In this document: positions 40,996 through 51,531 of the stretch, piece after piece
How positions within the stretch are numbered: the stretch's first letter is position 1
Layout of the letters: the number at the start of each line of letters is the position of its first letter
Assembly (NCBI RefSeq): GCF_018070575.1
Contig: NZ_JAGPXN010000001.1
Coordinates: 248,001-312,000 of the forward strand
Origin: Micromonospora sp. C31
GTDB taxonomy: Bacteria > Actinomycetota > Actinomycetes > Mycobacteriales > Micromonosporaceae
Direction of reading: 5' to 3'
Length of the DNA stretch: 64,000 bases
Translations under genes and position numbers: made by a program
Notes under the pieces: model-generated
The model's database searches: none
What the model saw: only the letters and a program-made list of their open reading frames with translations
What the model was told of the DNA's origin: nothing

Positions 40996-41828
40996 CAGGG
41001 CTCCAACTGCGTCGCCAGGTAGCGCCGGGAGGCCGTGTAGGCACGGCTGATCCGCCGCCCCACCGCCGCCATGTCCCGGTAGGCCCACGGCGTGTCGTCG
41101 CGCGGTTCCAACCCCCCGGTGGGCAGCACGTGCACCTCCACCCCGTCGGGCAGGGCCGCCATCTCCCGGGCGAACCGGTGCCGCCGGGCGATCTCGAACG
41201 CGACCTGGGCGATCTCCCAGGGCCGCCGGGGCGGGCTCAGTTCCCGCTCGATCCGGCCCACCTGGAGTACGAAGATCCGCCTGGCGCCCACGGCGACCGC
41301 CTCGCCGATCGGGATGGAGTTCACTATCCCGCCGTCGATGTAGTGCTGGTCGTCGATCCGGGCCGGCGGCAGCAGCCCCGGCACCGAGGCGGAGGCGAGC
41401 ACGGCCGGCACCAACGGCCCGCTGTCGAACCAGTGCTCGGCGGCCCGCTCGATGTTGGCGGCGCAGCAGCGGAAGGGCACCCGCAGATCGGCGAAGGTGG
41501 TCTCCGCGCCCAGCTCGGCCTCCAGCAGCTTGCGCAGCGGGCGGGGCGAGTGCAGGTGGGTACGGGCGGCGAACCGGCGCAGCTGGCGGGCCACCGAGTC
41601 GCCGTACACCTCGCTCGCCTCGGGCGAGGCCCAGAGCCGGACCAGCCGGTCGGTGACCACCTCGGACGGTTCGGCGGCGACCAGCGCACCGTTGACCGCC
41701 CCGATCGAGGTGCCCAGCACCACGTCGGGTCGGATGCCGGCCCGGAACAGCGCCCGCAGCATGCCCACCTCGACCGCGCCGAGGACTCCCCCGCCTCCGA
41801 GCACGAACGCCACCGGTCCCCGCGACAT
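40995..41828 (-). CDS. Patatin-like phospholipase family protein
   Basis: 277 residues. The patatin dyad is present: oxyanion GGGGVLG, nucleophile in GTSIGA (GxSxG) and the catalytic Asp in YIDGG. Bacterial members hydrolyse phospholipid or acylglycerol ester bonds, often at the inner membrane face; no signal peptide is present. ATG 41828 has CAGGAT at the leaderless spacing (41835-41840 on the minus strand, 6-nt gap). Coupled to the downstream PlsC-like gene. Confidence 0.88.
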   Translation of the reverse strand: MSRGPVAFVLGGGGVLGAVEVGMLRALFRAGIRPDVVLGTSIGAVNGALVAAEPSEVVTDRLVRLWASPEASEVYGDSVARQLRRFAARTHLHSPRPLRKLLEAELGAETTFADLRVPFRCCAANIERAAEHWFDSGPLVPAVLASASVPGLLPPARIDDQHYIDGGIVNSIPIGEAVAVGARRIFVLQVGRIERELSPPRRPWEIAQVAFEIARRHRFAREMAALPDGVEVHVLPTGGLEPRDDTPWAYRDMAAVGRRISRAYTASRRYLATQLEP

Positions 41829-42005
41829 GGCTTCATCCTGGCACGGGCGGGAAAGGGGTCCTCCGGTGCCGCCCGGCGAGGTGACCCGGGCGGCGTCGAC
41901 GGTCGGGCCCCGGCACCGCCCGGTTCCGGAAGGTAGCCGACCGTTGACAGGTCGGACACATTCGCGCAACCTGATACCGCTCCCACAGCGAGGCAGGTGC
42001 CATCC

Positions 42006-43640
<1,635 letters not shown>

Positions 43641-43651
43641 CCGTCGACCGG

Positions 43652-44770
43652 TCAGCGGGCCGGGGCCCGAACCGGCTCCCGGGCCGCCGCGTCGCGGGCC
43701 GCCCACGCCATGAAGCGGCGGTACACCTCCAGGTAGCCGGTGGCCATCCGCTCGGTGGAGAACCTCTCCGCCACGTGCGCGACGCAGGCCGCCGGGTCGA
43801 GGTCCGACGCCGCCCGCAACGCGCCGGGCAGCTCGTCCACGCGCTCGCAGATCAGGCCGGTGCGTCCGGGCCGGACGAGTTCCGGCACCGCCCCCCGGTC
43901 CAGCGCCACCACCGGCGTGCCCGTCGCCATCGCCTCCACCATGACCATGCCGAACGGCTCGTCCCACTGGATCGGCATGATCAGGCAGCGGGCGTCGACC
44001 AGCAGCCGCAGGGCCTCGGCCCGGTCGGCGTCGAGCACCACCCGGACGTCCGCGCCGAGCAGGGGCCGGACCACCTGGTCGTAGTAGCGGCGCTCGGCCG
44101 GCTCGTTGCACTTGCCGGCCAGCACCAGCGGCAGGCCGGCCGCCCGGCACGCCCGGATGGCGAGGTCCGGGCCCTTGTCGGGGCTGAACCGCGCCAACCA
44201 GAGCACCGGCCCCCGCCCGGGTGCGCTCTTGTGCGGCACGCCCCGCACGTCCATCGCGTTGTGCACCGTACCGACCCAGCCCAGCCCCGGGTTGAGGCGG
44301 CGCTGGGCGTGCGAGATGGCCACCAGCCCGACCCCCCGGTCGGTCTCGCCGAGCACGTCGCCGTACTCGCCCACGGGGTTGCCGTGCACCGTGGCCACCG
44401 TCGGCACGGCCCGGTGGCCGGCGATCAGCGGGCCGATGGTGGTGTGGTCGTGCACGATGTCGAACTCGCCGGCGTGGACCCGGTGGTTGACCCGGGCCAG
44501 GTGGGCCAGCTCGGGCAGCGCCTCGCCGAGCCGGTCGAACTGGAGTTCGGGCACCGTGGAGACGAATTCGGCCGCCGTCCCGTGCTCCCGGCCGGCCCCG
44601 AAGACGGTGACCGCGTGGCCCCGGCCGACCAGCGTCTCCACCAGGCCGGTCACCACCTGTTCCAGGCCGCCGTAGCCGGGCGGCGGCACCGACAGCCACG
44701 GCGGCACCACCATCGCGATCCGCAACGGCCGCTCTGCCGATCGGTCGGACGACGGACGGTCGACGGCCAC
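43652..44770 (-). CDS. Glycosyltransferase family 4
   Basis: 372 residues, GT-B fold. MVVPPWLSVPPPGYGGLEQVVTGLVETLVGRGHAVTVFG is the standard GT4 opening with the GG-E-V loop; VHDHTTIGP, LWLARFSPDKGPDLAIRA (donor-site Arg/Lys) and EPFGMVMVEAMATGTPVVAL (EX7E: E-PFGMVMVE) follow. It adds a sugar to a lipid or glycan acceptor. The GTG at 44770 has GGGAGG 5 nt upstream. It is 120 bp downstream of the BON-protein gene on the same strand, but a link is not obvious. This type is common in exopolysaccharide and glycolipid synthesis. Confidence 0.87.
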   Translation of the reverse strand: MAVDRPSSDRSAERPLRIAMVVPPWLSVPPPGYGGLEQVVTGLVETLVGRGHAVTVFGAGREHGTAAEFVSTVPELQFDRLGEALPELAHLARVNHRVHAGEFDIVHDHTTIGPLIAGHRAVPTVATVHGNPVGEYGDVLGETDRGVGLVAISHAQRRLNPGLGWVGTVHNAMDVRGVPHKSAPGRGPVLWLARFSPDKGPDLAIRACRAAGLPLVLAGKCNEPAERRYYDQVVRPLLGADVRVVLDADRAEALRLLVDARCLIMPIQWDEPFGMVMVEAMATGTPVVALDRGAVPELVRPGRTGLICERVDELPGALRAASDLDPAACVAHVAERFSTERMATGYLEVYRRFMAWAARDAAAREPVRAPAR

Positions 44771-44890
44771 GGACACCTCCCTCTCGGTCACTGCTGTGGG
44801 GCACCGGGCCGGCCTCGCCGCGACCCCGGCCGTGCAGGGTCGGCGACGGTTTCCCGGGGGTGGCACCACTAAACGGGACGCACCGGGCGG

Positions 44891-45562
44891 TCACCCGCCC
44901 ACGAGGAGACGGTCCCGCACCGCCCGAACCCCCTCGCCGGACCAGGCCACCCGCTCCGCCTCGTCCCGCTCCCACCAGGAACGGACCACCCCGGTGAGCA
45001 CGACCGTGTCCCCGTCCAGCTCGACGGTCACCCGCTCCGTGCCGATGCCGCGCCCCAGGGCCCGCTGGAGGTCGCGCCGGGTCCGCCCGGTGTCGGGCCG
45101 GCTGACGGGCCGCACCTCGACCAGGTTGGTCACCCCACGTACGCCCCGCAGCCGGCGCAACTCCCGCTCGGCGGTACGCCGCTGCCAGCCGAACTCCACC
45201 TCGCCGCGCAGCATCACCCAGCCGTTGGCCACGGTGACGTCCAGCCGCTCCGCCGGGACGAAGCTGTCCCACTCCAGCGCCCGGCCCGCCGCGATCGCGA
45301 TCTCCGCGTCCGTACGCCCCGGCTCGCCGGGCAGGCGCACCTCGACGTCGTCGGCGACCGCCCGCACCCCCCGTACGCGCTGTGCGCAGCGCAGCGCCGC
45401 CCACCTGCGCGCGTACGCGTCGACCCAGCCGGTCAGGGTGACCACCCCGTCGTCGACGGTCACCCCGATCTCGTTGGGCTGCACCTGGGCGTCCCAGGCC
45501 AGTTCGTCGAGCACGTCCCGCTGGATCCGCTCGTCCGTCCGGGCGACCGCTGCCGTGGTCAT
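44891..45562 (-). CDS. Triple BON domain protein
   Basis: 223 residues containing three BON (OsmY-type) domains at about 10-75, 82-148 and 150-215. Each has the pattern I...V.V.DG.VTLTG.V/RG.V, with consecutive cores GVVTLTGWVDAY, GWVMLRGEVEF and DTVVLTGVVRSWW. BON domains bind phospholipid or form scaffolds at membranes. There is no signal peptide, so it may act at the inner face. ATG 45562 has GGAGGGG upstream. It is the next gene after the HtrA-type protease but separated from it by two hairpins. Confidence 0.83.
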   Translation of the reverse strand: MTTAAVARTDERIQRDVLDELAWDAQVQPNEIGVTVDDGVVTLTGWVDAYARRWAALRCAQRVRGVRAVADDVEVRLPGEPGRTDAEIAIAAGRALEWDSFVPAERLDVTVANGWVMLRGEVEFGWQRRTAERELRRLRGVRGVTNLVEVRPVSRPDTGRTRRDLQRALGRGIGTERVTVELDGDTVVLTGVVRSWWERDEAERVAWSGEGVRAVRDRLLVGG

Positions 45563-45619
45563 CGCACCCCTCCGTACGCCTCGCCGGTCCTGGCTGTCCA
45601 ACGGTGCCGGCGCGACGGG

Positions 45620-45708
45620 TGACGGCGGCTCACCCGCACCGGGTGAGCCGCCGTCAGGAAGGAGCGGCGGGTGACGGAGCCAACCCCCTTGGCCCCGCCA
45701 CCCGCCGC
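45620..45708 (-). terminator. Two adjacent hairpins behind the HtrA gene
   Basis: A 16-bp perfect stem (45620-45635 with 45641-45656, 5-nt loop) is followed 7 bp later by GCGGCGGGTG/CACCCGCCGC (45664-45708), which encloses a GCCAA/TTGGC inner stem. On the minus strand they come directly after the HtrA stop and before the BON gene, so they should terminate or attenuate the transcript. Confidence 0.7.
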
Positions 45709-45738
45709 CGGAGGGAGGAGGAAGGTATCGGTTACTGG

Positions 45739-47325
45739 TTACGACGCCTCGGCGAGCGTCACGGTTGCCCTGGATTCGGTGCCGTTGCGCTTGTAGGTGA
45801 CCTCGACGCGGTCGCCGACCTTGCCGGCCTGCACGGCGCCGACCAGATCGTCCGAGTCGTTGACCGCCTTGTCGCCGAACCGGGTGACCACGTCGCCGCG
45901 CTGCAGGCCGGCCTTCTCGGCGGCGCTGCCCGGGGTGACCGCCGCGACCAGGGCGCCCCCGCCCTCGGCGGCGGTCACGCTGACCCCGAGCGACGGGTGG
46001 CTGACCTTCTCGCCGCGCTGGAGCTTGCCGGCCACGTCCTTGGCCTTGTTGCTGGGGATCGCGAAGCCGACGCCGATGTTTCCGCTGCTGCCCTGCCCGG
46101 CGGTGGCGATCGCGGTGTTGATGCCGATGACCTCACCCCGCGTGTTGACCAGGGCGCCACCGGAGTTGCCCGGGTTGATCGGCGCGTCGGTCTGGAGCAG
46201 GCCGGCGATCGAGGTGGCTCCCTGGCCGGGTTCCTGCCGCTGCTGGCCACTGCCCGCCTGGATGGTGCGGTCCCGGGCGCTGAGGATGCCCGCGGTGACC
46301 GAGCCCTGCAGGCCCAGCGGGCTGCCGAGGGCGAGCACCTGGTCGCCGACCTGCATCCCGTCGCTGTCGCCGAAGGTGGCGGCCTTCAGGTCGCTGACGC
46401 CGTTGGCCTTCACCACCGCCAGGTCGGTCTTCGGGTCGGTGCCGACGATCCGGGCCCGGGCGGTCTTGCCGTCGGCGAAGGTCACCACGACGCTGTCGCC
46501 GCTGCCGGAGGAGACCACGTGGTTGTTCGTGAGCACGAAGCCGTCAGCGGTGAGGATCACGCCGGAGCCCTCGCCGTTGTCCGTCGCGATCGACACGACG
46601 CTGGGCTGCACGGCGGCGGCGATCCGGGGCAGGTCGGCTCCGTTGATGACCGGCGCGGCCGAGTAGGTGCGGGTGATGCCCGAGTCGCCGTCCACGGCGA
46701 GCGCGAGCGCCCCGCCGGCGACGCCCGAGCCGAGCATCAGCGCGAACACCGCCACGCCGGCGCCGGCGAACTTGGCGATCCGGCCGGGCCGGGGGCCTGC
46801 GGTCTGCGGTGCCGCCCAGGGCGGCACCGGCTGGCCGGGGTGGTGCGGCTGCTGGCCGTACGGCTGTCCCGGCTGGCCCCCGCCGCCCCAACCGGGCTGC
46901 TGGCCGTACCAGGGCGCGCCGGGCTGACCGGTGGCCGGCGGGTGGCCGGGCTGGCCCGCGAGGTGCGGGTGACCGGGCTGGGCGACGTGCGGGTGACCGG
47001 GCTGGGGCTGGCCGTAAGCCGGGTACTGCGCAGCCGCCGGGTACTGCGCAGCGGCCGGTGCCGGTGCAAAGGGGCCCGGCGGGGTGGGGCCCGGCGGGGT
47101 GGGCCGGTCGGGCGGGCCGGCGGCGTCGGGGGCGCGGGCCGGCTCGGCGGCGGTCGGGGCACCGTCGCCAGCGGCCGAGCCGTCGGCGGCCAGGGCGGTG
47201 ACGCCGACGGTGGGGGCGGAGTCGGACTGCGCGCGCTCGGCGCGCGGCAGCTCGGCGGTGGGGTGCGACGGCTCGGCGTCGGTGCGGGCCGGCCGGCGCT
47301 GCGGGTCGGACTCGTACTCGGTCAT
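45739..47325 (-). CDS. S1C serine protease of the HtrA/PepD family
   Basis: 528 residues. A cytoplasmic N-terminal ~200 residues is rich in Pro, Gly, Gln, Tyr and His repeats (QPGHPHVAQPGHPHLAGQPGHP). A single membrane anchor follows (IAKFAGAGVAVFALMLGSGVAGGALAL). The trypsin-like domain has the triad His (LTNNHVV), Asp (KTDLAVVK) and Ser (GNSGGAL), and a C-terminal PDZ domain has GVSVTAAEGGGALVAAV. It degrades or refolds misfolded envelope proteins outside the cell. It is directly downstream of the histidine kinase, the same order as mycobacterial mprA-mprB-pepD, so it is the likely target and feedback partner of the two-component system. Confidence 0.9.
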   Translation of the reverse strand: MTEYESDPQRRPARTDAEPSHPTAELPRAERAQSDSAPTVGVTALAADGSAAGDGAPTAAEPARAPDAAGPPDRPTPPGPTPPGPFAPAPAAAQYPAAAQYPAYGQPQPGHPHVAQPGHPHLAGQPGHPPATGQPGAPWYGQQPGWGGGGQPGQPYGQQPHHPGQPVPPWAAPQTAGPRPGRIAKFAGAGVAVFALMLGSGVAGGALALAVDGDSGITRTYSAAPVINGADLPRIAAAVQPSVVSIATDNGEGSGVILTADGFVLTNNHVVSSGSGDSVVVTFADGKTARARIVGTDPKTDLAVVKANGVSDLKAATFGDSDGMQVGDQVLALGSPLGLQGSVTAGILSARDRTIQAGSGQQRQEPGQGATSIAGLLQTDAPINPGNSGGALVNTRGEVIGINTAIATAGQGSSGNIGVGFAIPSNKAKDVAGKLQRGEKVSHPSLGVSVTAAEGGGALVAAVTPGSAAEKAGLQRGDVVTRFGDKAVNDSDDLVGAVQAGKVGDRVEVTYKRNGTESRATVTLAEAS

Positions 47326-47387
47326 GCGTCCACCTTGACGCGCACCACTGCGATCCGCCTGGAACGAGCCTGAATGTTGGCTGAAAG

Positions 47388-48947
47388 TCACTCGCCATCA
47401 CCCTCGGCGTCCGGCACCAGCGGTAGTCGGACCCGGAAGGTCGCTCCCCCGCCGGAGGTCTCGGCCACCTCGACGGTGCCGTGGTGCGCGCGCACCAACG
47501 CCGCGACGATGGCCAGGCCGAGCCCGGTGCCGGTGTTGCCGCCGGCCCGCCGGGTGCGCGCCGCGTCCACCCGGTAGAAGCGCTCGAACACGCGCTCCGC
47601 CTGGTCGGGGGTGAGCCCGGGGCCGGTGTCCGCCACCTCCACCACGGCCAGGTTCCCGGGCTCGGCCCGTAGCCGCAGGGTCACCGAGGCCTCCGGCGGG
47701 GTGTGCGTGAGGGCGTTGGTCATGAGGTTGCCGATGATCTGGCGCAGCCGGGCGTCGTCGCCGTAGACCACCAGCGGGCCGGAGCCGGGCCTGACCTCCA
47801 GCTCGATCCGGCGCTCCGGCGCCACCGCCCGCGCAGCCTCGACCGCCTCGCTGGCCAGCACGGGCAGCTCCACCGGGGCGAGGGCGAGCGGTCGCTCCCG
47901 GTCCAGGCGGGCGAGCAGCAGCAGGTCCTCCACCAGCAGCCCCATCCGGGCCGCCTCCTGCTCGACGCGGCGCAGCAGGTCGGCGGTCTGCTCCGGCGCG
48001 CTCGCCGCGCCCTGGCGGTACAGCTCGGCGAAGCCCCGGATGGTGGTCAGCGGCGTCCGCAGCTCGTGCGAGGCGTCCGCGACGAACTGCCGCATCCGCT
48101 CCTCGGAGCGCCGGGCCCGCGCCTCGGAGGCCAGTGCCGCGCCGGCCGCGTCCCGGGCGGCGGCCTCGGCGTGCCGGGCGGCGGCCTCCGAGGCGGCCCG
48201 TGCCGTGAAGGCGACCTCGATCTGGGTCAGCATCGCGTTCAGCGCCCGGGAGAGCCGACCCAGCTCCGAGGTCGGGCAGGGTTGCCCCTCCTCCGGGTCG
48301 GGCACCCGTCGGGTGAGGTCGCCGCCGGCGATGGCGGCAGCCGTACGTTCTATCTCCACCAACGGTTTCAGGCTGGTCCGGACGATCGCCGCGCCGATGG
48401 AGGCGAGCAGGATCAGCACCGCGCCGCCGACCAGCAGGTCTATCCAGATCAACTGCTTCACGGCGCGGTCGACGTCGGTGAGGTGCTGCCCGACGGCCAG
48501 GATCTCACCGTCGGGCAGTTGGGTGTAGAGCATGCGCCAGCGGGACCTGCGGTCCTGGGAGGTGACCGTGTGCGGCTCGCCGGTCTCCGCGGCGAAGCCC
48601 GCGACGCTGTCCGGGAGCCGCGGCAGTTGCTCGGGCCGGAGGTTGTGGTCGTCGTACACGGGCGACATCACCCCGCCCGGCTGGGCGAGGGCGACCACGA
48701 AGTCGCTGGGCAGCACGGCGTCGCCCCTGCGGCCCTCCTTGTAGAGGTTCAGCACCGCGTTGACCGAGCGGGTGGTTCCGCTCAGCTCCGCGTCCACCTG
48801 CTCGATGAGGTAGCCGCGGAGGAAGACGGTGGTCAGCGAGCTGATCACCAGCAGCGCGGCGGCGACCAGGGCCAGCACCGAGGCGACCAGCTTCACCCGC
48901 AGCGGTACGCCGCGCAGCCACGCCCTGCCCTGGTGGAGCGGTCTCAC
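47388..48947 (-). CDS. Sensor histidine kinase, MprB/TcrY-like
   Basis: 519 residues. Two transmembrane helices (about 20-43 and 168-190) enclose a ~125-residue external sensor; a HAMP region (about 190-245) leads to an unusually Ala/Arg/Glu-rich helix (about 248-285). HisKA has H294 in DASHELRTPL, and the ATPase domain contains IGNLMTNALTHTP (N box), DTGPGL and GTGLGLAIV (G boxes). The GTG at 48947 overlaps the response regulator stop as GTGA. It autophosphorylates on His and passes the phosphate to the upstream-encoded regulator. Position before an HtrA protease suggests sensing of envelope stress. Confidence 0.9.
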   Translation of the reverse strand: MRPLHQGRAWLRGVPLRVKLVASVLALVAAALLVISSLTTVFLRGYLIEQVDAELSGTTRSVNAVLNLYKEGRRGDAVLPSDFVVALAQPGGVMSPVYDDHNLRPEQLPRLPDSVAGFAAETGEPHTVTSQDRRSRWRMLYTQLPDGEILAVGQHLTDVDRAVKQLIWIDLLVGGAVLILLASIGAAIVRTSLKPLVEIERTAAAIAGGDLTRRVPDPEEGQPCPTSELGRLSRALNAMLTQIEVAFTARAASEAAARHAEAAARDAAGAALASEARARRSEERMRQFVADASHELRTPLTTIRGFAELYRQGAASAPEQTADLLRRVEQEAARMGLLVEDLLLLARLDRERPLALAPVELPVLASEAVEAARAVAPERRIELEVRPGSGPLVVYGDDARLRQIIGNLMTNALTHTPPEASVTLRLRAEPGNLAVVEVADTGPGLTPDQAERVFERFYRVDAARTRRAGGNTGTGLGLAIVAALVRAHHGTVEVAETSGGGATFRVRLPLVPDAEGDGE

Positions 48948-49645
48948 GCCGCCGGCTTGCGCAGGACGTAGCCGACGCCGCGCAACGTGTGGATCAACCG
49001 GGGCTGGGTGTTGTCCACCTTGCGGCGCAGGTAGGAGATGTAGGACTCGACGATGTTGTCGTCGCCCCGGAAGTCGTAGTTCCACACGTGGTCGAGGATC
49101 TGCGCCTTCGACAGCACCCGGTTGGCGTTGAGCATCAGGTAGCGCAGCAGCTTGAACTCGGTGGGCGAGAGCTGCACCCGCTGCCCGGCCCGGTGCACCT
49201 CGTGGGTCTCCTCGTCAAGTTCGAGGTCGGCGAAGGTGAGCCGGGAGGGCGCCTGCTCGCCGCTGCTGGTGCGCCGCAGCACCGCCCGGATCCGGGCGGT
49301 CAACTCCTCCAGGCTGAACGGCTTGGTGACGTAGTCGTCGCCGCCCAGGGTGAGCCCGCGGATCTTGTCGTCGGTGGCGTCGCGGGCGGTCAGGAAGACC
49401 ACCGGCGTCCGGGTGCCGCCCTCGCGCAGCATCCGGATGACCTCGAAGCCGTCCAGGTCGGGCAGCATCACGTCGAGCACCACCAGGTCGGGCCGGTGGT
49501 CCTTGGCGGCGTTGAGAGCGGCGCTGCCGCTCGTCGCGGTGGCCACGTCGAAGCCCGCGAAGCGCAGACTCGCGGAGAGCAGTTCGAGGATGTTGGGGTC
49601 GTCCTCGACGACGAGCAGTCGCGCCTCGGTCTGGGTAGCGGCCAT
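48944..49645 (-). CDS. OmpR-family response regulator, MprA/TcrA-like
   Basis: 233 residues. The receiver domain (about 8-122) has the acidic pair VVEDD, phospho-acceptor D58 (VVLDVMLPD), T (FLTARD) and K (VTKPFS). The winged-helix DNA-binding domain (about 136-232) contains LSPTEFKLLRYLMLNANRVLSKAQILDHVW and YISYLRRKVD. The first gene of the RR-HK-HtrA series. ATG 49645 is chosen; in-frame ATGs at 49654 and 49657 are alternatives. Expected targets include its own operon and envelope-stress genes. Confidence 0.91.
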   Translation of the reverse strand: MAATQTEARLLVVEDDPNILELLSASLRFAGFDVATATSGSAALNAAKDHRPDLVVLDVMLPDLDGFEVIRMLREGGTRTPVVFLTARDATDDKIRGLTLGGDDYVTKPFSLEELTARIRAVLRRTSSGEQAPSRLTFADLELDEETHEVHRAGQRVQLSPTEFKLLRYLMLNANRVLSKAQILDHVWNYDFRGDDNIVESYISYLRRKVDNTQPRLIHTLRGVGYVLRKPAA

Positions 49646-49738
49646 GCCGCCCATCATCCGCGCTCTCGCTGCGTCCGCGCTGGGCACCCGCTGGAAAGAA
49701 CCTGTGAGGCGGGCCGCAGGACAGGGAGCCGATCGAGG

Positions 49739-50611
49739 TCACGCGGCCAGGCCCAGCCCTCGCCTGCGCCGGGCCGGCGGGGTGGCGACGGCGAGGTGCA
49801 CGACCGACTCGGCCGCCCGGGCGAGCAGCCGCCGGTCCGCGCCCCGCACGGGATGCAGGGCGGCGGAGACGCTCACCCGCACCTCCAGGTCCCGGGCGGC
49901 GAGCACCCGACGCACCGAGCGGAGCAGGTCGTCGTCGCCGACGAAGGCGGCGGCCGTGGTCGGCACGCCGGTGACGGCGCACCGGTAGCCGATCCGCAGC
50001 GGCACCACCGGCGCCCCGGCGTCGATCGCCGCCTGGAACAGCGCCGGGCGGAACCCCCGACCCGGCCGGCAGCCGACCGCGTCGGCCGTGCCGCACCACG
50101 TCGTACCCTCCGGGAAGACCGCCACCGGGCGACCGGCGCGCAGCGCGGCGGCGACCCGGGCCACCGTCGCGGGCAGGTCGCGGGGGCGGGAACGGTCGAC
50201 CAGGACGGTGCCGGCCGCCACCGCGAGCGGCCCGACCAGCGGCCACGACCGGACCTCCCGCTTGGCCACCATCCGGGCCGGCGCGACGGCCAGCAACGCC
50301 AACACGTCCAGCCAGGAGGCGTGGTTGGCGACCAGCAGCCCCCGCCGGGGCGGCCGGCCACGCGCCACCAGGCGCACGCCGAACGCGCGCACCGTCCACC
50401 GGGCCCACCCGCGAATCGCCGCCGCCCGGGCACCGGCCGGCAGCACCGGCAGCAGCACCGCCAGCCCTGTTCCCGCCGCCAGCATGCCGAGGACCGCGAG
50501 CAGCCGGGCCAACAGCCGGGCGGGCGACACGGCCGGCACCTCGCCGGCGACCGGAAGGCATCGCGGCCCGCACCCCGACACGGGCAGCCAGAGACGTCCG
50601 GCCGTGCTCAC
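49739..50611 (-). CDS. Lyso-ornithine-lipid-type O-acyltransferase (OlsA/PlsC family)
   Basis: 290 residues. A hydrophobic N-terminal region (LLARLLAVLGMLAAGTGLAVLLPVL) precedes the acyltransferase domain with NHASWLD (Hx4D) and FPEGTTWCG (FPEG), then VVPLRIGY. This family acylates lysophosphatidate or lyso-ornithine lipid. The GTG at 50611 overlaps the stop of the OlsB-like gene as GTGA. That pairing is the typical olsB-olsA arrangement for the two steps of ornithine-lipid synthesis, and it is the basis for the assignment over a plain PlsC. Confidence 0.83.
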   Translation of the reverse strand: MSTAGRLWLPVSGCGPRCLPVAGEVPAVSPARLLARLLAVLGMLAAGTGLAVLLPVLPAGARAAAIRGWARWTVRAFGVRLVARGRPPRRGLLVANHASWLDVLALLAVAPARMVAKREVRSWPLVGPLAVAAGTVLVDRSRPRDLPATVARVAAALRAGRPVAVFPEGTTWCGTADAVGCRPGRGFRPALFQAAIDAGAPVVPLRIGYRCAVTGVPTTAAAFVGDDDLLRSVRRVLAARDLEVRVSVSAALHPVRGADRRLLARAAESVVHLAVATPPARRRRGLGLAA

Positions 50612-51396
50612 CGCCCGGCCCCACCGAGGAAGTGCCGCAGGTAGCGGGGGTTCATCCGGTCCAGGGAGAACAGCACGTAGAAGTCGGCCACCCCGAAGTC
50701 CGGGTCGTACGCCGGCTCGCCGCCGACCCAGGCGCCGAGACGCAGGTAGCCGCGCAGCAGCGGCGGCACGGCCCCCGACGCCGGGCCGGTCGCCGCCGGG
50801 CCGGTCGCCGCCGGGCCGGTCGCCACCCCCGGCTCGGCGAACCAGGGGCGCCGCGGCCGTACGCGCAGTCGGGGCGGGGCCAGGTGCCGCGCGGAGACCT
50901 CGTCCCACACCCGCGCGACGCTCCCGCCCCCGTCGGCCACCGGCACCGAGGCGCAGCCGCCGAGCCAGCGGGACCCGCGCAGGTGCAGGTAGCGGACGAT
51001 GCCGGCCCACATCAGGTTGATGACCGCCCCGGAACGGTGGTCGGGGTGCACGCAGGACCGGCCCGCCTCGACCAGGTCGTCGCGGAGCGGGTCGAGCGCC
51101 CTGAGGTCGAACTCGGTCCCCGCGTACCGCCGGTCGGTACGCCCCGGCGGGAGCAGCCGGTACGTGCCGACCACCTCGCCGGTGCTCTCCCGCCGGACGA
51201 TCAGGTGGTCGCAGTACGGGTCGAAGTCGTCGACGTCGAGCCCGGCGGCGCCCGGGCGCAGGATCGCGCCGAGTTCGGTGGCGAACACCTCGTGACGGAG
51301 GCGTTGCGCGGCCGCGACCTCGCTCGGGTCGTCGGTGATCAGCAGGGTGTATCCGCTGGTCGTCAGGGGTGCGCCAGCGGCGTGCAGAACGGCCAT
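50608..51396 (-). CDS. Ornithine N-alpha-acyltransferase-like protein (OlsB family)
   Basis: 262 residues of the GNAT-like OlsB fold: LLITDDPSEVAAAQRLRHEVFATELGA, DDFDPYCDHLIVR, VGTYRLLPP, EAGRSCVHPDHRSGAVINLMWAGIVRYL and DFYVLFSLDRMNPRYLRHFL at the C-terminus. It would attach a 3-hydroxyacyl group from ACP to the alpha-amino group of ornithine. An insert of ATGPAATGPAATGP (about residue 200) is encoded by a 15-bp tandem repeat (about 50776-50825) and is probably a flexible loop. Coupled to the OlsA-like gene by GTGA. Confidence 0.85.
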   Translation of the reverse strand: MAVLHAAGAPLTTSGYTLLITDDPSEVAAAQRLRHEVFATELGAILRPGAAGLDVDDFDPYCDHLIVRRESTGEVVGTYRLLPPGRTDRRYAGTEFDLRALDPLRDDLVEAGRSCVHPDHRSGAVINLMWAGIVRYLHLRGSRWLGGCASVPVADGGGSVARVWDEVSARHLAPPRLRVRPRRPWFAEPGVATGPAATGPAATGPASGAVPPLLRGYLRLGAWVGGEPAYDPDFGVADFYVLFSLDRMNPRYLRHFLGGAGR

Positions 51397-51531
51397 GGGA
51401 CCTGTGTAGGCGGCCCGGGTTGCCGGCCGGCGGGGTGAGGAGTGTCGATGAGGTGAACGGCCCGTGCCACTCGGTCGAGCGGGCGGGACGCGGCCCGTCT
51501 CAGCGGGTGGCGCGCAGGTCCCGCCCGCGAC

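Noticed and set aside
41944..41977. TTGACA and TGATAC as a promoter for the Ser/Thr kinase gene
   Set aside because: The spacing between the boxes is 22 bp, too long for a standard promoter; a CAACCT at 17 bp is only a weak -10. Not strong enough to list.
43641..43651. Missing terminator between convergent kinase and GT4 genes
   Set aside because: Only 11 bp separate the stops, so no hairpin can fit; overlapping 3' ends are common and not evidence of anything unusual.
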